DNA of 55,221 nt from Clostridia bacterium (GCA_017625435.1 JAGAKX010000060.1:1-55221), one strand, 5' to 3'; numbered from the stretch's first letter, positions 42,566 to 51,515 are shown. The notes: a model not told the origin generated them from the letters alone. Numbers and translations: made by a program.

Positions 42566-43759
42566 TTATTTTGCAACAGGAACGTTAATTACCAGGTCGG
42601 TAAGAGGGAAGGAACAGCAGGGATGAATACAGCCGAACTTGAAATCTGCAAGTCTTCTGTATTCCAGAGCTTTCGGTACATATACCTTACCTTCAAGAAG
42701 ATGTGAATGGCAGAATCCGCATTCACCGCTTCTGCAGCGTGCAGGAGCTGCAATGCCGTTCTTTTCGAGTATCTGAAGCACGGTGTCGTTTGTGCTGCCT
42801 GTTACGGTTGTCGTTTCGTCCTGAATTGTAACCGTAATTGATACGGTTTCAGGTACATCTGAAGGATAGTCTGCCTGAGAAGCGGGATTTCTGAATTCAC
42901 CGAACATTTCGTGGCGGACATATTTCTTCGGGAGACCGAGCTTTGCAATTTCTTTGTCAAGGAATTCGTACATAGCCTGAGGTCCGCAGATGAATATTGA
43001 ATAGGGCTCATTATCGGGTGCATATTTCTTTATAAGCTCTGCCGTGATAAAGCCCTTTTCGAAGCCTTCTGCATCGTCGTCGCTTAAAACGTGAACAACA
43101 TTTACCTTGCCGTTTTTATTTATTTCTTCAAGCTCATCATAGAAAAGGATGTTTTCACGGTTTCTGCTGCCGTAAATAAGAGTCATATTGAAATCTTCAT
43201 CACCGTCAATAACTGCGCCTGCCATTGAAATAAAGGGCGTGATACCGCTGCCGCCTGCAAGACAGATAACATTCTTTGCATCGCGCAGAGGCTGATACTC
43301 AAAATGTCCCTCAGGAGCGGAAACCGTAACGGAACGGCCTACTTCCCAGGTGTCAAGAATATAATTTGACATTAAGCCGCCGTCAACACGCTTGATTGTA
43401 AGCATATATCTGCCTTCAAGTGAGTCCTTGGGCTTTGATGAAATTGAGTATGCACGGGTGATTTTCATTCCCTCAACTTCTTCAAAAACGGTAAGATATT
43501 TACCTGCTCCGAAATATGCGAGTGACTTTGTGCCCTTTTCTTCGTCGGGAACAAGCACGAAGCTCTTGCAGTCTTCTGCTCTTTCAATTACCTCTGCAAC
43601 CTTTAAGAACTGCTTCTTGGGGTGAAGAGCCTTTGCTAAAACGAAAGCCTGGTCAGGCATTTCGGGAAGTCTTGCCATTTCGCCCTCAAATTTTTTCTGA
43701 CGGCCGGACAGAAGAGGGATAAATTTATTTGTTTTTACAGATTTGATTTTGCTAGCCAT
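42566..43759 (-). CDS. Ferredoxin-NAD(P) reductase-like flavoprotein with C-terminal [2Fe-2S] domain
   Basis: 397 aa. After a short N-terminal arm comes an FNR-type FAD domain (RAYSISSKP is the FAD-binding RxYS motif) and an NAD(P) domain (LAGGSGITPFISM and FICGPQAMYEF). From about residue 308 a plant-type ferredoxin domain follows with cysteines C-RSGE-C-GF-C and a later Cys for the [2Fe-2S] cluster. This layout is that of phenol-hydroxylase or CDP-6-deoxy-hexose-reductase-like electron-transfer proteins. It starts 2 bp after the phytoene-desaturase-like gene, implying that it supplies or accepts its electrons. The substrate of the pair is unknown. Confidence 0.88.
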   Translation of the reverse strand: MASKIKSVKTNKFIPLLSGRQKKFEGEMARLPEMPDQAFVLAKALHPKKQFLKVAEVIERAEDCKSFVLVPDEEKGTKSLAYFGAGKYLTVFEEVEGMKITRAYSISSKPKDSLEGRYMLTIKRVDGGLMSNYILDTWEVGRSVTVSAPEGHFEYQPLRDAKNVICLAGGSGITPFISMAGAVIDGDEDFNMTLIYGSRNRENILFYDELEEINKNGKVNVVHVLSDDDAEGFEKGFITAELIKKYAPDNEPYSIFICGPQAMYEFLDKEIAKLGLPKKYVRHEMFGEFRNPASQADYPSDVPETVSITVTIQDETTTVTGSTNDTVLQILEKNGIAAPARCRSGECGFCHSHLLEGKVYVPKALEYRRLADFKFGCIHPCCSFPLTDLVINVPVAK

Positions 43760-43761
43760 AA

Positions 43762-45318
43762 TTATTTGCCCTCCTTTATAGCCTTGATGGTAAGAGTTGC
43801 TGCCTTTTCACCGCTGTAGTAAGCACAGCCGTAGCCGTCGCCTCTTTCCTGAGAAGCACCGCAGAAAAGGAAGTTATCAAAGGGCTGATCCTGGATATAC
43901 TGTATTGTTCTGGGAATTATGCTGTCCCATTTTTCGAGCATATAACCGTATGGTGTTCCGTAGGGAGTATTGAGATATCTGCAGAAGGTTGCGGGAACAG
44001 CTATTTCAATTTCTTCAATATAAGGCTTGATTGAAATATTAAGAGCCTTTTCGCATACATTTATCATATGCTCGGCAATCTTATTCTTGAATTTTTTGTA
44101 ATCCTGAGGTCTTACATCCTTCATTACATCGCCGAAGCTCATGGTTGTAAGGAACAGCTGGCTTGTACCTTCGGGAGAAGCATTTGAATTGATTTCATTA
44201 AGACAGTTTATGATGCAGAAGCCGTTGAAAAGATTCTGGCAATCCTCAAACTGCTTATCTGAATCGGAATCGGGAGCAATGAATACGGAATAGTCCTTGA
44301 AGCCGAGCTCTTCCTTTGTTTTGTTCATACCGAGGTAAACGGTAGTAAGAGTGCAGGCAACCTTTCTGGCGTTAAGCATCTTTAACTGCTTCTTGGGAAC
44401 CTCTTTTTCTTCGAAAAGCTCACTCCAGGTGATGTTGGGGTGAGAGTTACAGATGAAGTGAGATGCATATACCTCTTTTTCACCGTTAACAACAACGCCT
44501 GCAGGCTTGCCGTTCTTCATAATTACCTTGGTAACCTCTGAATTGTACCAGATATCTCCGCCGTAATCACGTATTTTTTTATCTACGGCAAGGCTCATTT
44601 CATGGCTTCTGAGGGTGGGAATGCCGGTACCTGCCTTTACATAGCTGTGAAGAACAAGTGAATAGTAGAGATAATCAAAAATTGAACCGGGAACACCCAT
44701 ATAGCACCAATATGTATTGAAAATATCCTGTGCCTTTTTAGGCATACCGAGAGCATCGAGAACTTCGTTTATTGTATGTCCCGTAATTCTCATAAAATCG
44801 GGAACATCCTTTAAGATTGAGGGGATTTCAAGAGGCTTTTCAAGCTTATCAAGAGCACTGTACATTCTTGTGGCAAGATCAAATGCAGCCATACAGCTGT
44901 CATAAGAGCCGGGAACAAGCTCCTCCAGCTTTTTTGCAAAGGGCTCGAAGCCTGCGGGCATTCTTGCATCAACAGTAACCTCAACACCGTCTTCGCTTAT
45001 AAATGTATCCTTGTCACCCTCCTTTGCGGGAACAACAAGTCTGAAGGTCGAGGCATGTCTTATCCAGTCAACATCCGCACCGAAGCGGCGGAACATCTGG
45101 TCAATTGCACCGGGATCCTCGGGGTTGCCGACACCTGCAAGCTCATGAAGAGAGGGCTCAAATTCAAATCTTCCTCTGACGAATGAAGAAGCGGAGCCGC
45201 CGGGAAGATTGTGTTTTTCAAGAAGAAGAGTTTTAAGACCTGCCTTTGCACAGGTTACGGCTGCACCGAGACCGCCGTTACCTGCACCGATAACTATAAC
45301 ATCATATTTTTTACTCAT
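43762..45318 (-). CDS. Phytoene-desaturase/carotenoid-isomerase-like FAD oxidoreductase
   Basis: 518 aa. N-terminal FAD motif YDVIVIGAGNGGLGAAVTCAKAG, then LEKHNLPGGSASSFVRGRFEFEPSLHE (split for length: LEKHNLPGGSASSF and RGRFEFEPSLHE), the CrtI/CRTISO/retinol-saturase pattern; a C-terminal FAD block NFLFCGASQERGDGYGCAYYSG closes the family signature. No signal peptide. Carotenoid synthesis is unlikely in this strict anaerobe and no phytoene synthase is visible, so reduction or desaturation of another hydrophobic polyene or lipid is possible. It is co-transcribed with the ferredoxin reductase gene 2 bp downstream. Confidence 0.87.
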   Translation of the reverse strand: MSKKYDVIVIGAGNGGLGAAVTCAKAGLKTLLLEKHNLPGGSASSFVRGRFEFEPSLHELAGVGNPEDPGAIDQMFRRFGADVDWIRHASTFRLVVPAKEGDKDTFISEDGVEVTVDARMPAGFEPFAKKLEELVPGSYDSCMAAFDLATRMYSALDKLEKPLEIPSILKDVPDFMRITGHTINEVLDALGMPKKAQDIFNTYWCYMGVPGSIFDYLYYSLVLHSYVKAGTGIPTLRSHEMSLAVDKKIRDYGGDIWYNSEVTKVIMKNGKPAGVVVNGEKEVYASHFICNSHPNITWSELFEEKEVPKKQLKMLNARKVACTLTTVYLGMNKTKEELGFKDYSVFIAPDSDSDKQFEDCQNLFNGFCIINCLNEINSNASPEGTSQLFLTTMSFGDVMKDVRPQDYKKFKNKIAEHMINVCEKALNISIKPYIEEIEIAVPATFCRYLNTPYGTPYGYMLEKWDSIIPRTIQYIQDQPFDNFLFCGASQERGDGYGCAYYSGEKAATLTIKAIKEGK

Positions 45319-45357
45319 AGTATCTGTTGGTTACCTCCAAACATAAAAATACACTTT

Positions 45358-45386
45358 ATTCTACCACCTTACACCTGCAAAAACAA
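45358..45386 (-). promoter_or_regulatory. Possible promoter of the oxidoreductase operon
   Basis: Minus strand TTGTTT (45381-45386), 17 bp, TAGAAT (45358-45363), about 40 bp before ATG at 45318; GGAGG lies rather far (15 bp) from the start. Confidence 0.45.
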
Positions 45387-45590
45387 CAAGAAAAAACAAC
45401 AATAAGTAAACTTTGGGGAAAGTATCAAAATGAAAGCCTTTTGCTTAGTCAAAATAACGATAGAAAAATAAATATTTTTATGATACACTATTAAAAAATA
45501 CAAGGTGAATTATGATATACAGTATTTTTGATTATCCTGTAAGGGTATACGGTATTCCGTTATTAGAAAAGATGTAAAAGGAGAAGCGCT

Positions 45591-46451
45591 ATGTCAATCT
45601 TACTTAAACTCAGAAATCTTATTGTTCTTCCCATTCTTATTCTGACTATTATTACAAGTCCTGCGGCAGTCAGCTCCGATTCGGCAGAGCTTATCTCAAA
45701 GGACACCTTTGTGCTTGAGCAGGCTCTTATGATGGGGCAGGGTATTACCACAGACGGAGAATACTACTATACAAGCGGTGCCATAGCAGGTATCGGTCTT
45801 ACCTTCCTGGCAAAGTTTACCGTAGAAGAAATGGAGCTTGTAACTGTCGCGATGAACCCTCTTCCCGATAAGTGCAAGGACAGAAGAAATGACCATATCG
45901 GCGGAATAAGCTGGTATGACGGCAAAATCTATGCTTCTGTTGAAGGTCCCGATGAGGGATATCCCTGTATTGTCGTATTCGATGCTGAAACCCTCGAATG
46001 TACGGATGAGGTTTATGACCTTCCCTATGAAATTTTTGATGACGGTGTGCCCTGGTGTGCAGTAGATAATGAAACAGGATATCTTTATACTTCAAAATGG
46101 AGTGATGCCGAAACGGTTTACTGCTATGATGTAAACAATGAAATGGCACTCGTAAAAGAAATTCCCCTTACGGGTCTCGGTATCCTTGACCGTATTCAGG
46201 GCGGTGAATTCTATGACGGCAGTCTTTATCTTTCCGCCGATATACAGGATAACGGCAATTTCAAGAATATATTAAAGCTTGATGTTGAAACGGGAGAGGT
46301 CAGCCTCTTTGCCGAGAGAAATGTGGGCGGAAATAACATTGAGGCAGAAGGACTTACCTTCCTTGAAACTGCAGACGGTGCAGTAATGCACGTTCTTGAT
46401 TATAATAAACTTGTAGGAGTATTTGTGCACCATTATGATGTTGAATTCTGA
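45591..46451 (+). CDS. Exported beta-propeller-like protein, unknown
   Basis: 286 aa with a 28-residue signal peptide or anchor (MSILLKLRNLIVLPILILTI...). The rest shows repeated blade-like units: G-x-x-TDGEYYYTSG, GGISWYDGKIYASVEG, VDNETGYLYTSKW, GGEFYDGSLYLSAD and AEGLTF, as in YncE/SdiA-like or six-bladed propellers. No catalytic residues recognised. ATG follows AAAAGGAGAA. The next gene starts one base after its stop (TGA-T-ATG), so the two are translationally coupled. Confidence 0.78.
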   Translation: MSILLKLRNLIVLPILILTIITSPAAVSSDSAELISKDTFVLEQALMMGQGITTDGEYYYTSGAIAGIGLTFLAKFTVEEMELVTVAMNPLPDKCKDRRNDHIGGISWYDGKIYASVEGPDEGYPCIVVFDAETLECTDEVYDLPYEIFDDGVPWCAVDNETGYLYTSKWSDAETVYCYDVNNEMALVKEIPLTGLGILDRIQGGEFYDGSLYLSADIQDNGNFKNILKLDVETGEVSLFAERNVGGNNIEAEGLTFLETADGAVMHVLDYNKLVGVFVHHYDVEF

Positions 46452-46452
46452 T

Positions 46453-47403
46453 ATGGAAAAAATAAGCTTTGAACAGTTTAACAGGCTCAGCTTCAGTTTT
46501 TACGGGAATAATCCCGTGCTGAAATATTCTCTGCCGAGTCTTGTTGTCGCTGACCCGTCAATTCTTACACCCGACAGTTCTCCCGATAATAAATGGCACC
46601 TTTTTGCACATACCTTTTTCGGTGTTTATCACTATGTTTCCTCTGACGGAATCAGCTTTTTAAAGGTAAAGCGTATTGCCGAGCGTGCAATGCGCCCCGA
46701 TGTAAATGTGATTGACGGGGAATATTTCCTTTATTTTGAAAGAACAAGATCCCCGATTCTTAATGCCCTTAATACCGTAGGCGTAAAATGGAAATCGGAA
46801 ATATATATGTGCAAATCCCGTGACCTTATAAGCTGGACCGAGCCCGAAAGAGTAATAGCTCACACGAGAGATTACGAGGCTTGTGATACGGGAATTGCAA
46901 TTTCCAATCCCTTTTTAATAAAAAAGGACGGAAAATACCGTATGTATTATTCCTGCGGTCAGACCTTTATAAAGGACTGCGGCTTCTCTGAGCCGACGCA
47001 CATAAGCTTTGCGGAAAGCGATTATCCCCATAAGGGCTTTGTTTCAAGGGAAAAGCCCATTATCAGCCCCGATAAAAGCAGTAAATATCTGAATCTTTGC
47101 TCGGGCTGTATAAAGGTATATAAGCTGAAGGACTGTTATATCGGTCTTCAGAACGGACTTTTCAGTGAAAACGGCAGAAGCCATTCTGCAATAATGCTCT
47201 TAAAGTCCGATGACGGAGAAAGCTTTGAGTTCATAAAGCCCCTTATTGTGCCCGAAGAGAAGTACCCTTGGATGGCACAGTTTGTCTATGCCTGCTGTAT
47301 GACATATTACGGCGGAAAACTGAGAATCTACTTCAACGCACGAAACGTGGCAAATATGGTCAGGGGCAGAGAAAGCATCGGCTTTATTGAAGCGGAAACA
47401 TAA
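46453..47403 (+). CDS. Five-bladed beta-propeller glycosidase-like protein (GH43/GH32-like)
   Basis: 316 aa from ATG at 46453, one base after the preceding stop; a longer frame starts at 46423. It lacks a signal peptide. VVADPSILTPDSS resembles the catalytic ADPSI motif of GH43 and related propellers, followed by DGEYFLYFERTRSP, FLIKKDGKYRMYYSCG and LSSGCIKVY-type blade repeats. A Glu/Asp set for general acid is not obvious, so enzymatic activity is uncertain; GH43, GH117 or GH130-like or a related non-enzymatic propeller are all possible. No ribosome binding site of note; coupling to the upstream gene is likely. Confidence 0.75.
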   Translation: MEKISFEQFNRLSFSFYGNNPVLKYSLPSLVVADPSILTPDSSPDNKWHLFAHTFFGVYHYVSSDGISFLKVKRIAERAMRPDVNVIDGEYFLYFERTRSPILNALNTVGVKWKSEIYMCKSRDLISWTEPERVIAHTRDYEACDTGIAISNPFLIKKDGKYRMYYSCGQTFIKDCGFSEPTHISFAESDYPHKGFVSREKPIISPDKSSKYLNLCSGCIKVYKLKDCYIGLQNGLFSENGRSHSAIMLLKSDDGESFEFIKPLIVPEEKYPWMAQFVYACCMTYYGGKLRIYFNARNVANMVRGRESIGFIEAET

Positions 47404-47410
47404 AAATTAA

Positions 47411-47448
47411 AAGCAGACGAGAATTTTCTCATCTGCTTAAGTTTTTTT
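47411..47448. terminator. Bidirectional terminator
   Basis: AAGCAGA ... TCTGCTT with inner GAGAA/TTCTC, followed by AAGTTTTTTTA. It sits between the propeller protein and the convergent cysK. Confidence 0.82.
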
Positions 47449-48376
47449 ATTCTCTGAAAAGGGGAGTGGAGAAGTATCTTTCTGCCGTGTCGGGGAGAAT
47501 TGTGACAACTGTTTTGCCCTCTCCTAATTTTTCGGCAAGCTTTATTGCTGCCGCAACATTTGTACCTGAGGAAATACCGCACATAAGTCCCTCTTTTGAT
47601 GCCAGATCCCTTGCTGTCTGCAGGGCTTCTTCATCGGAAACTATGTATATATCCTCGTAAATCTCAGTATTAAGGATTTCGGGAATAAGTCCGTCACCAA
47701 TGCCCATCTGAATATGCTGACTGACGGTTCCGCCTGCAAGAATTGCAGCGTTTTCGGGTTCTACCGCCCATATTGTCATATCGGGGTTAAGGGCTTTAAG
47801 GGTCTCTCCGATTCCGGTAATTGTACCTCCCGTGCCGATGCCCGAACAGAAGCCGTCAATGGGACCGCCTACCTGCTCGAGAATTTCAAGCCCCGTCTGA
47901 TGGCGGTGAATCATAGGATTCGCAGGGTTTTCGAACTGCTGAGGAACAAAAACCTTCGGGTCGTCCTTTTCCATCTGTAAAGCTGTCTCGAGGCACCTTG
48001 CAATAGCATCACCGATGTTTCCTTCATCGTGAATAAGAACAACCTCAGCACCGTAGTGCTGCATTATCTTCTTTCTTTCGATGCTGACAGAGTCGGGCAT
48101 AATTATTCTTACCTTATAGCCCAGTACCGCACCCACAAGAGCAAGACCGATTCCCTGATTGCCGGACGTGGGCTCAACGATTATGCTGTCTTTAGAAAGA
48201 ACACCTCTTTTTTCGGCATCTTTTATCATATTGTAGGCTACTCTTGTCTTAACCGAGCCGCCCACATTGAGACCTTCATATTTTACAAGCACCCGTGCAG
48301 CACCTGCGGATACCATGTGATTTAACTGCACCATAGGGGTATGTCCCATAGCATCAAGAATGTTACTGTATATCAT
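47447..48376 (-). CDS. cysK: Cysteine synthase (O-acetylserine sulfhydrylase)
   Basis: 309 aa. PLP-dependent fold type II: Lys43 in VGGSVKTRVA binds PLP, PTSGNQGIGLAL is the substrate-binding loop, GIGTGGTITGIG the phosphate cup, and SSGTNVAAAIKLA lies near the C-terminus. It makes cysteine from O-acetylserine and sulfide. ATG follows CGGAGG. Its promoter is clear (see next entry). It is a single-gene transcription unit. CysM-type activity cannot be excluded but the length and motifs fit CysK. Confidence 0.95.
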   Translation of the reverse strand: MIYSNILDAMGHTPMVQLNHMVSAGAARVLVKYEGLNVGGSVKTRVAYNMIKDAEKRGVLSKDSIIVEPTSGNQGIGLALVGAVLGYKVRIIMPDSVSIERKKIMQHYGAEVVLIHDEGNIGDAIARCLETALQMEKDDPKVFVPQQFENPANPMIHRHQTGLEILEQVGGPIDGFCSGIGTGGTITGIGETLKALNPDMTIWAVEPENAAILAGGTVSQHIQMGIGDGLIPEILNTEIYEDIYIVSDEEALQTARDLASKEGLMCGISSGTNVAAAIKLAEKLGEGKTVVTILPDTAERYFSTPLFRE

Positions 48377-48404
48377 AAAAAACCTCCGGGAAAAGCTGAA
48401 TTGT

Positions 48405-48433
48405 ATTTTACCTTATATTCACGGTAACTGCAA
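48405..48433 (-). promoter_or_regulatory. cysK promoter
   Basis: Minus strand TTGCAG (48428-48433), 17 bp, TAAAAT (48405-48410), about 29 bp before ATG at 48376. Confidence 0.65.
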
Positions 48434-48471
48434 TAGAAAAATTATGAAATATTTCCATACATTATATGAAA

Positions 48472-48506
48472 GAAAAAAATTGTTGCAACACAAACGGCTG
48501 CAACAA
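48472..48506 (-). terminator. Terminator after the GH29-GH13 operon
   Basis: On the minus strand TTGTTGCA ... TGCAACAA (plus 48499-48506 and 48480-48487) followed by TTTTTTT. Confidence 0.85.
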
Positions 48507-48517
48507 ATCTTTTCTCT

Positions 48518-50146
48518 TTATCTGAAGCTTTTTGCCCAGTTAACAAGGGAATTATGCCAGATGTTATCCGTAACATCCTTTTTCATTTGCTCCGTTACAG
48601 GGCCGTTTTTAGCCATTTTTGCGAGAATTACCGCCTGTAATTCCTCTACTGTCATTTCCTCGTAAGGCTTGTCGGGAATTTTTACTGCTTCAGGGGCAAT
48701 ATCAAACCTTTCTTCTGTTTTTATTTCCTTTCGGGGCTCTGTCTTTGTTTCAGGCTTGATTTCCGTTTTCTCGGGGATTTTAATTTCAATTTCAACAGGT
48801 GTAAAGTCTTTTGCCGTGCCGTTTTCCGGGACAAGAATTTCACCTGAATTGCTGCTTACTGTAAGAGTGATTCTGCCGTTTTCGGCTTTTATATTACCGC
48901 CCGACAGGGCTTTTTTGTATGTGCCGTCGGCAGGGAATGAGACAGAAGCGTCCTTGTCGTCGTTATTTACCGCAACAATAACCTTACTGCCGCCAAGTAT
49001 TCTTGCAAAAGCAAACTGTCTGTTTGTAAGCAATAATTCCTTATATTCACCGTATGACAGCTCCTTGAATTCCTTCTTTATTTTTACAAGAGCCGAGGTG
49101 AGCCTTGTTACGGGATTTTCCTTGATTTTGTCCTTTAATTTACCGTAATCAAGATACGGACGAAGGGATGCATCGGAGTGTCTTTCCTTTTTGCCCTCGG
49201 TGCAGAATTCCGAGCCGTAGTAAACGGAGGGAATTCCGGGAAGGGTGAAAAGGAGAATGTTTACGGGTACAATATGCCTTTTATCCGTAAGCTTTGTGTA
49301 AATTCTCTCAACGTCGTGATTGTCGGAGAAATTATAAAGCTGAAGATTTTTGCACATTTCAAAGTTTCTTTTTATTGTGTGTGCGATTTCAAAATAATTT
49401 CTGTCATTATGTCCCGAGAAAAGTGCCTTGTGAAGGGTGTAGTTTGTAACGGAATGAAGGGTATCTGCATTTGCCCAACGGCTGTAATCCCCGTGTATTA
49501 CCTCGCCCATAAGCCAGAAATCAGGCTTTACCTCATTTGCCGTTCTGCGAAGTGCCTTCATAAAATCAAAGTCAAGGACATCTGCCGCATCAAGACGGAT
49601 TCCGTCAATATCGAATTCCTTTACCCAGAAGCGTATAACGTCACAGATGTAAGAAATAACCTCGGGATTTTTCTGATTGAGCTTTACCAGTAAATCGTAT
49701 CCGCCCCAGTTTTCGTAGGAAAAGCCGTCATTATAGGAGTTATTTCCCCCGAAATTAACATTGTACCAATTTTTGTAGGGAGAGCCTTCACGCTTTTCCT
49801 TTATATCCTTAAAGGCAAAGAAATCTCTTCCCGTATGGTTGAAAACGCCGTCAAAAATCACTCTTATTCCGTTTTCGTGACAGTAAGTAATAAGCTTTTT
49901 CAGGTCGTCGTTTGTACCAAGACGGGAGTCGAGCTTTTTATAGTCCGTGGTTTCGTAGCCGTGTCCCACAGATTCAAAAAGCGGTCCGATATAAAGGGCG
50001 TTGAAGCCCGTTTCTTTCATGTGATTTATCCAGTCATAAAGTATATTTATACGGGAAACGGGGGCAGAATATTCATTTTCTGAGGGTGCTCCCGTAAGCC
50101 CTAAGGGGTAAATATGATAAAATACAGCTTCATCGTACCAAGCCAT
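48518..50146 (-). CDS. GH13 alpha-amylase family glycosidase with C-terminal extension
   Basis: 542 aa, no signal peptide, so cytoplasmic. Catalytic barrel motifs: VIFDGVFNHTG, GIRLDAADV with nucleophile Asp186, WLMGEVIHGD with acid/base Glu215 and FSDNHDVE with Asp278. Short length and the FNHTG...NWY type loop resemble cyclomaltodextrinase or neopullulanase relatives. After the C-terminal beta domain (about 360-445), there is a Lys/Glu/Pro-rich linker (445-495) and a 48-residue helical tail (EEMTVEELQAVILAKMAKNG ... NSLVNWAKSF). The tail is not part of the enzyme family. The gene overlaps the GH29 gene by 17 bp with a GGAGG site inside it, so both are made together. Confidence 0.9.
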   Translation of the reverse strand: MAWYDEAVFYHIYPLGLTGAPSENEYSAPVSRINILYDWINHMKETGFNALYIGPLFESVGHGYETTDYKKLDSRLGTNDDLKKLITYCHENGIRVIFDGVFNHTGRDFFAFKDIKEKREGSPYKNWYNVNFGGNNSYNDGFSYENWGGYDLLVKLNQKNPEVISYICDVIRFWVKEFDIDGIRLDAADVLDFDFMKALRRTANEVKPDFWLMGEVIHGDYSRWANADTLHSVTNYTLHKALFSGHNDRNYFEIAHTIKRNFEMCKNLQLYNFSDNHDVERIYTKLTDKRHIVPVNILLFTLPGIPSVYYGSEFCTEGKKERHSDASLRPYLDYGKLKDKIKENPVTRLTSALVKIKKEFKELSYGEYKELLLTNRQFAFARILGGSKVIVAVNNDDKDASVSFPADGTYKKALSGGNIKAENGRITLTVSSNSGEILVPENGTAKDFTPVEIEIKIPEKTEIKPETKTEPRKEIKTEERFDIAPEAVKIPDKPYEEMTVEELQAVILAKMAKNGPVTEQMKKDVTDNIWHNSLVNWAKSFR

Positions 50147-51149
50147 AAAGTGCCTCCGCTTTAAGTAAATTTTCTGCTGAAACAGCGGGGATTCTTCCGA
50201 GTCCGTCGGGGCCCACGTTCAGAAGGTAGTTTATACCCATAGAATTGAGCCTTTTTCTTCTGTCTGCTATTTCCTCGGGACTTATCCAATTGTTGTCGTA
50301 ATACTTAAAGCCCCAGGATGAATTCATCGTACCTGCGGTTTCGTAAAGACCCTTGGGGGAGAATTTGAGCCCGTCAAGGCTGTTGGGGTCGCTATTCTCT
50401 TCTACCTTGAATTCAGAAGGATATTCGTTATCTCCGAGGGAAACATAGTCATAGGCACCGTTGCCGATTCTTGAATTAATAAGACAGTCGGGCTGATATT
50501 CCTTAACAAGGTTGTTAAGTCTCAGGCTCTGCTCCTTTGTTATTGTATGCGGAACATCAAACCACATTAAAAGAAGGTCGCCGTAATTTTTTACAAGCTC
50601 AGTCACCTGAGGGAGAATCTTTTCTTCAAAGCAGATGCTGAAATCCTTCTTTTCTCTTTCGGGAAAATCCCAGCTGTTATCCCAGCTGACCCCCGAGCAG
50701 CCTGAGAATTTGTCATATCCGCCTCCGTGGAAATGGTGCCAGTCAAGCTCCTGAGAATAATAAAGCCCGAATTTGAGCCCGTGCTTATAGCAGGCCTCTC
50801 CCAGCTCTGCCACTACGTCACGTCCGAAGGGGGACGCGTCAACTATATTGAATTTATCCGCCGCCGAGTGCCACATAGCAAAGCCGTCGTGATGCTTGGA
50901 AGTAAAAACAAAATATTTCATACCTGCATCCTTTGCAAGTCTTATCCATTGGTCAGCATCGAAATATACGGGGTTAAACACCTTTGCAAGACGTGAATAC
51001 TCTTCATTGGGTATTGCCATAAAGCTCTGTATCCACTCTGCATAGTCATTCACGTGTCTGCCCTTATATTCGCCTGCAAGAAGGGAATAAAGCCCCCAAT
51101 GGGCCATCATTCCGTAGCCTGCATTCTTAAACCATTTTACGTTATCCAT
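50130..51149 (-). CDS. GH29 alpha-L-fucosidase
   Basis: 339 aa from ATG at 51149 (follows CGGAGG); the frame extends back to 51206. The barrel shows KYFVFTSKHHDGFAMW, the family HHDGF block that binds fucose, FGLYYSQELDWHH, and the nucleophile Asp198 in LLLMWFDVP. INYLLNVGPDGLGRIP is the C-terminal GH29 block. No signal peptide, so it acts on imported fucosides. The length is shorter than most GH29 (about 450 aa) because the C-terminal beta-sandwich is missing. It is translationally coupled to GH13. Confidence 0.9.
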   Translation of the reverse strand: MDNVKWFKNAGYGMMAHWGLYSLLAGEYKGRHVNDYAEWIQSFMAIPNEEYSRLAKVFNPVYFDADQWIRLAKDAGMKYFVFTSKHHDGFAMWHSAADKFNIVDASPFGRDVVAELGEACYKHGLKFGLYYSQELDWHHFHGGGYDKFSGCSGVSWDNSWDFPEREKKDFSICFEEKILPQVTELVKNYGDLLLMWFDVPHTITKEQSLRLNNLVKEYQPDCLINSRIGNGAYDYVSLGDNEYPSEFKVEENSDPNSLDGLKFSPKGLYETAGTMNSSWGFKYYDNNWISPEEIADRRKRLNSMGINYLLNVGPDGLGRIPAVSAENLLKAEALYGLVR

Positions 51150-51174
51150 AAAAATGCCTCCGTCTCTTTTCATA

Positions 51175-51203
51175 ATTATGTCACAAAACATTGCTTCAGT
51201 CAA
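51175..51203 (-). promoter_or_regulatory. Promoter of the GH29-GH13 operon
   Basis: Minus strand TTGACT (51198-51203), 17 bp, CATAAT (51175-51180), about 26 bp before ATG at 51149. Confidence 0.65.
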
Positions 51204-51263
51204 CACGGATGTGTATTTTATGCTGCATTATACCGTCCTTTTTTTAGTGTATTATTATATAAC

Positions 51264-51296
51264 AAAAAGGCTCCGATTTTAGAAATCAAAGCCTTT
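51264..51296 (-). terminator. Terminator of the XRE regulator gene
   Basis: AAAGGCT/AGCCTTT outer stem with inner GATTT/AAATC (51266-51296); on the minus strand TTTTTGTT follows. Directly after the stop of the regulator gene. Confidence 0.78.
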
Positions 51297-51301
51297 CTCT
51301 T

Positions 51302-51502
51302 TTAATCTTCAATAAATTCCGCAATATCTTCAAGTTTGCATTTAAGAACAGTACATAATTTATCCAATGTTTTTGTCTCAATATTTTCGTTTGCTCTGAG
51401 CCGTCTAATTGTTTTGCTGTCAATATCACATTTTTCTCTTAAATAATATGTTGACACATTTTTTGTTTTCATTGTGTCCCAAAGTTTATCAAATACAATC
51501 AT
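51302..51502 (-). CDS. XRE/Cro-type helix-turn-helix regulator
   Basis: 66 aa from ATG at 51502, preceded by AAGGGG at 9 bp; longer starts at 51511 and 51577 are poorly supported. The helix-turn-helix VSTYYLREKCDIDSKTIRRLRANE and the following TKTLDKLCTVLKCKLEDIAEFI match the small Cro/C1 (YozG-like) family. It is divergent from the SLOG gene, and the region between them is full of GGGGAT/ATCCCC dyads, so it probably represses that gene and itself. Visibly AT-rich relative to neighbours, together with the SLOG gene. Confidence 0.85.
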   Translation of the reverse strand: MIVFDKLWDTMKTKNVSTYYLREKCDIDSKTIRRLRANENIETKTLDKLCTVLKCKLEDIAEFIED

Positions 51503-51515
51503 CAGAATCATCCCC

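Noticed and set aside
43762..45318. Carotenoid biosynthesis cluster
   Set aside because: Only a CrtI-like flavoprotein and a reductase are present; no phytoene synthase, isoprenoid or cyclase gene nearby.
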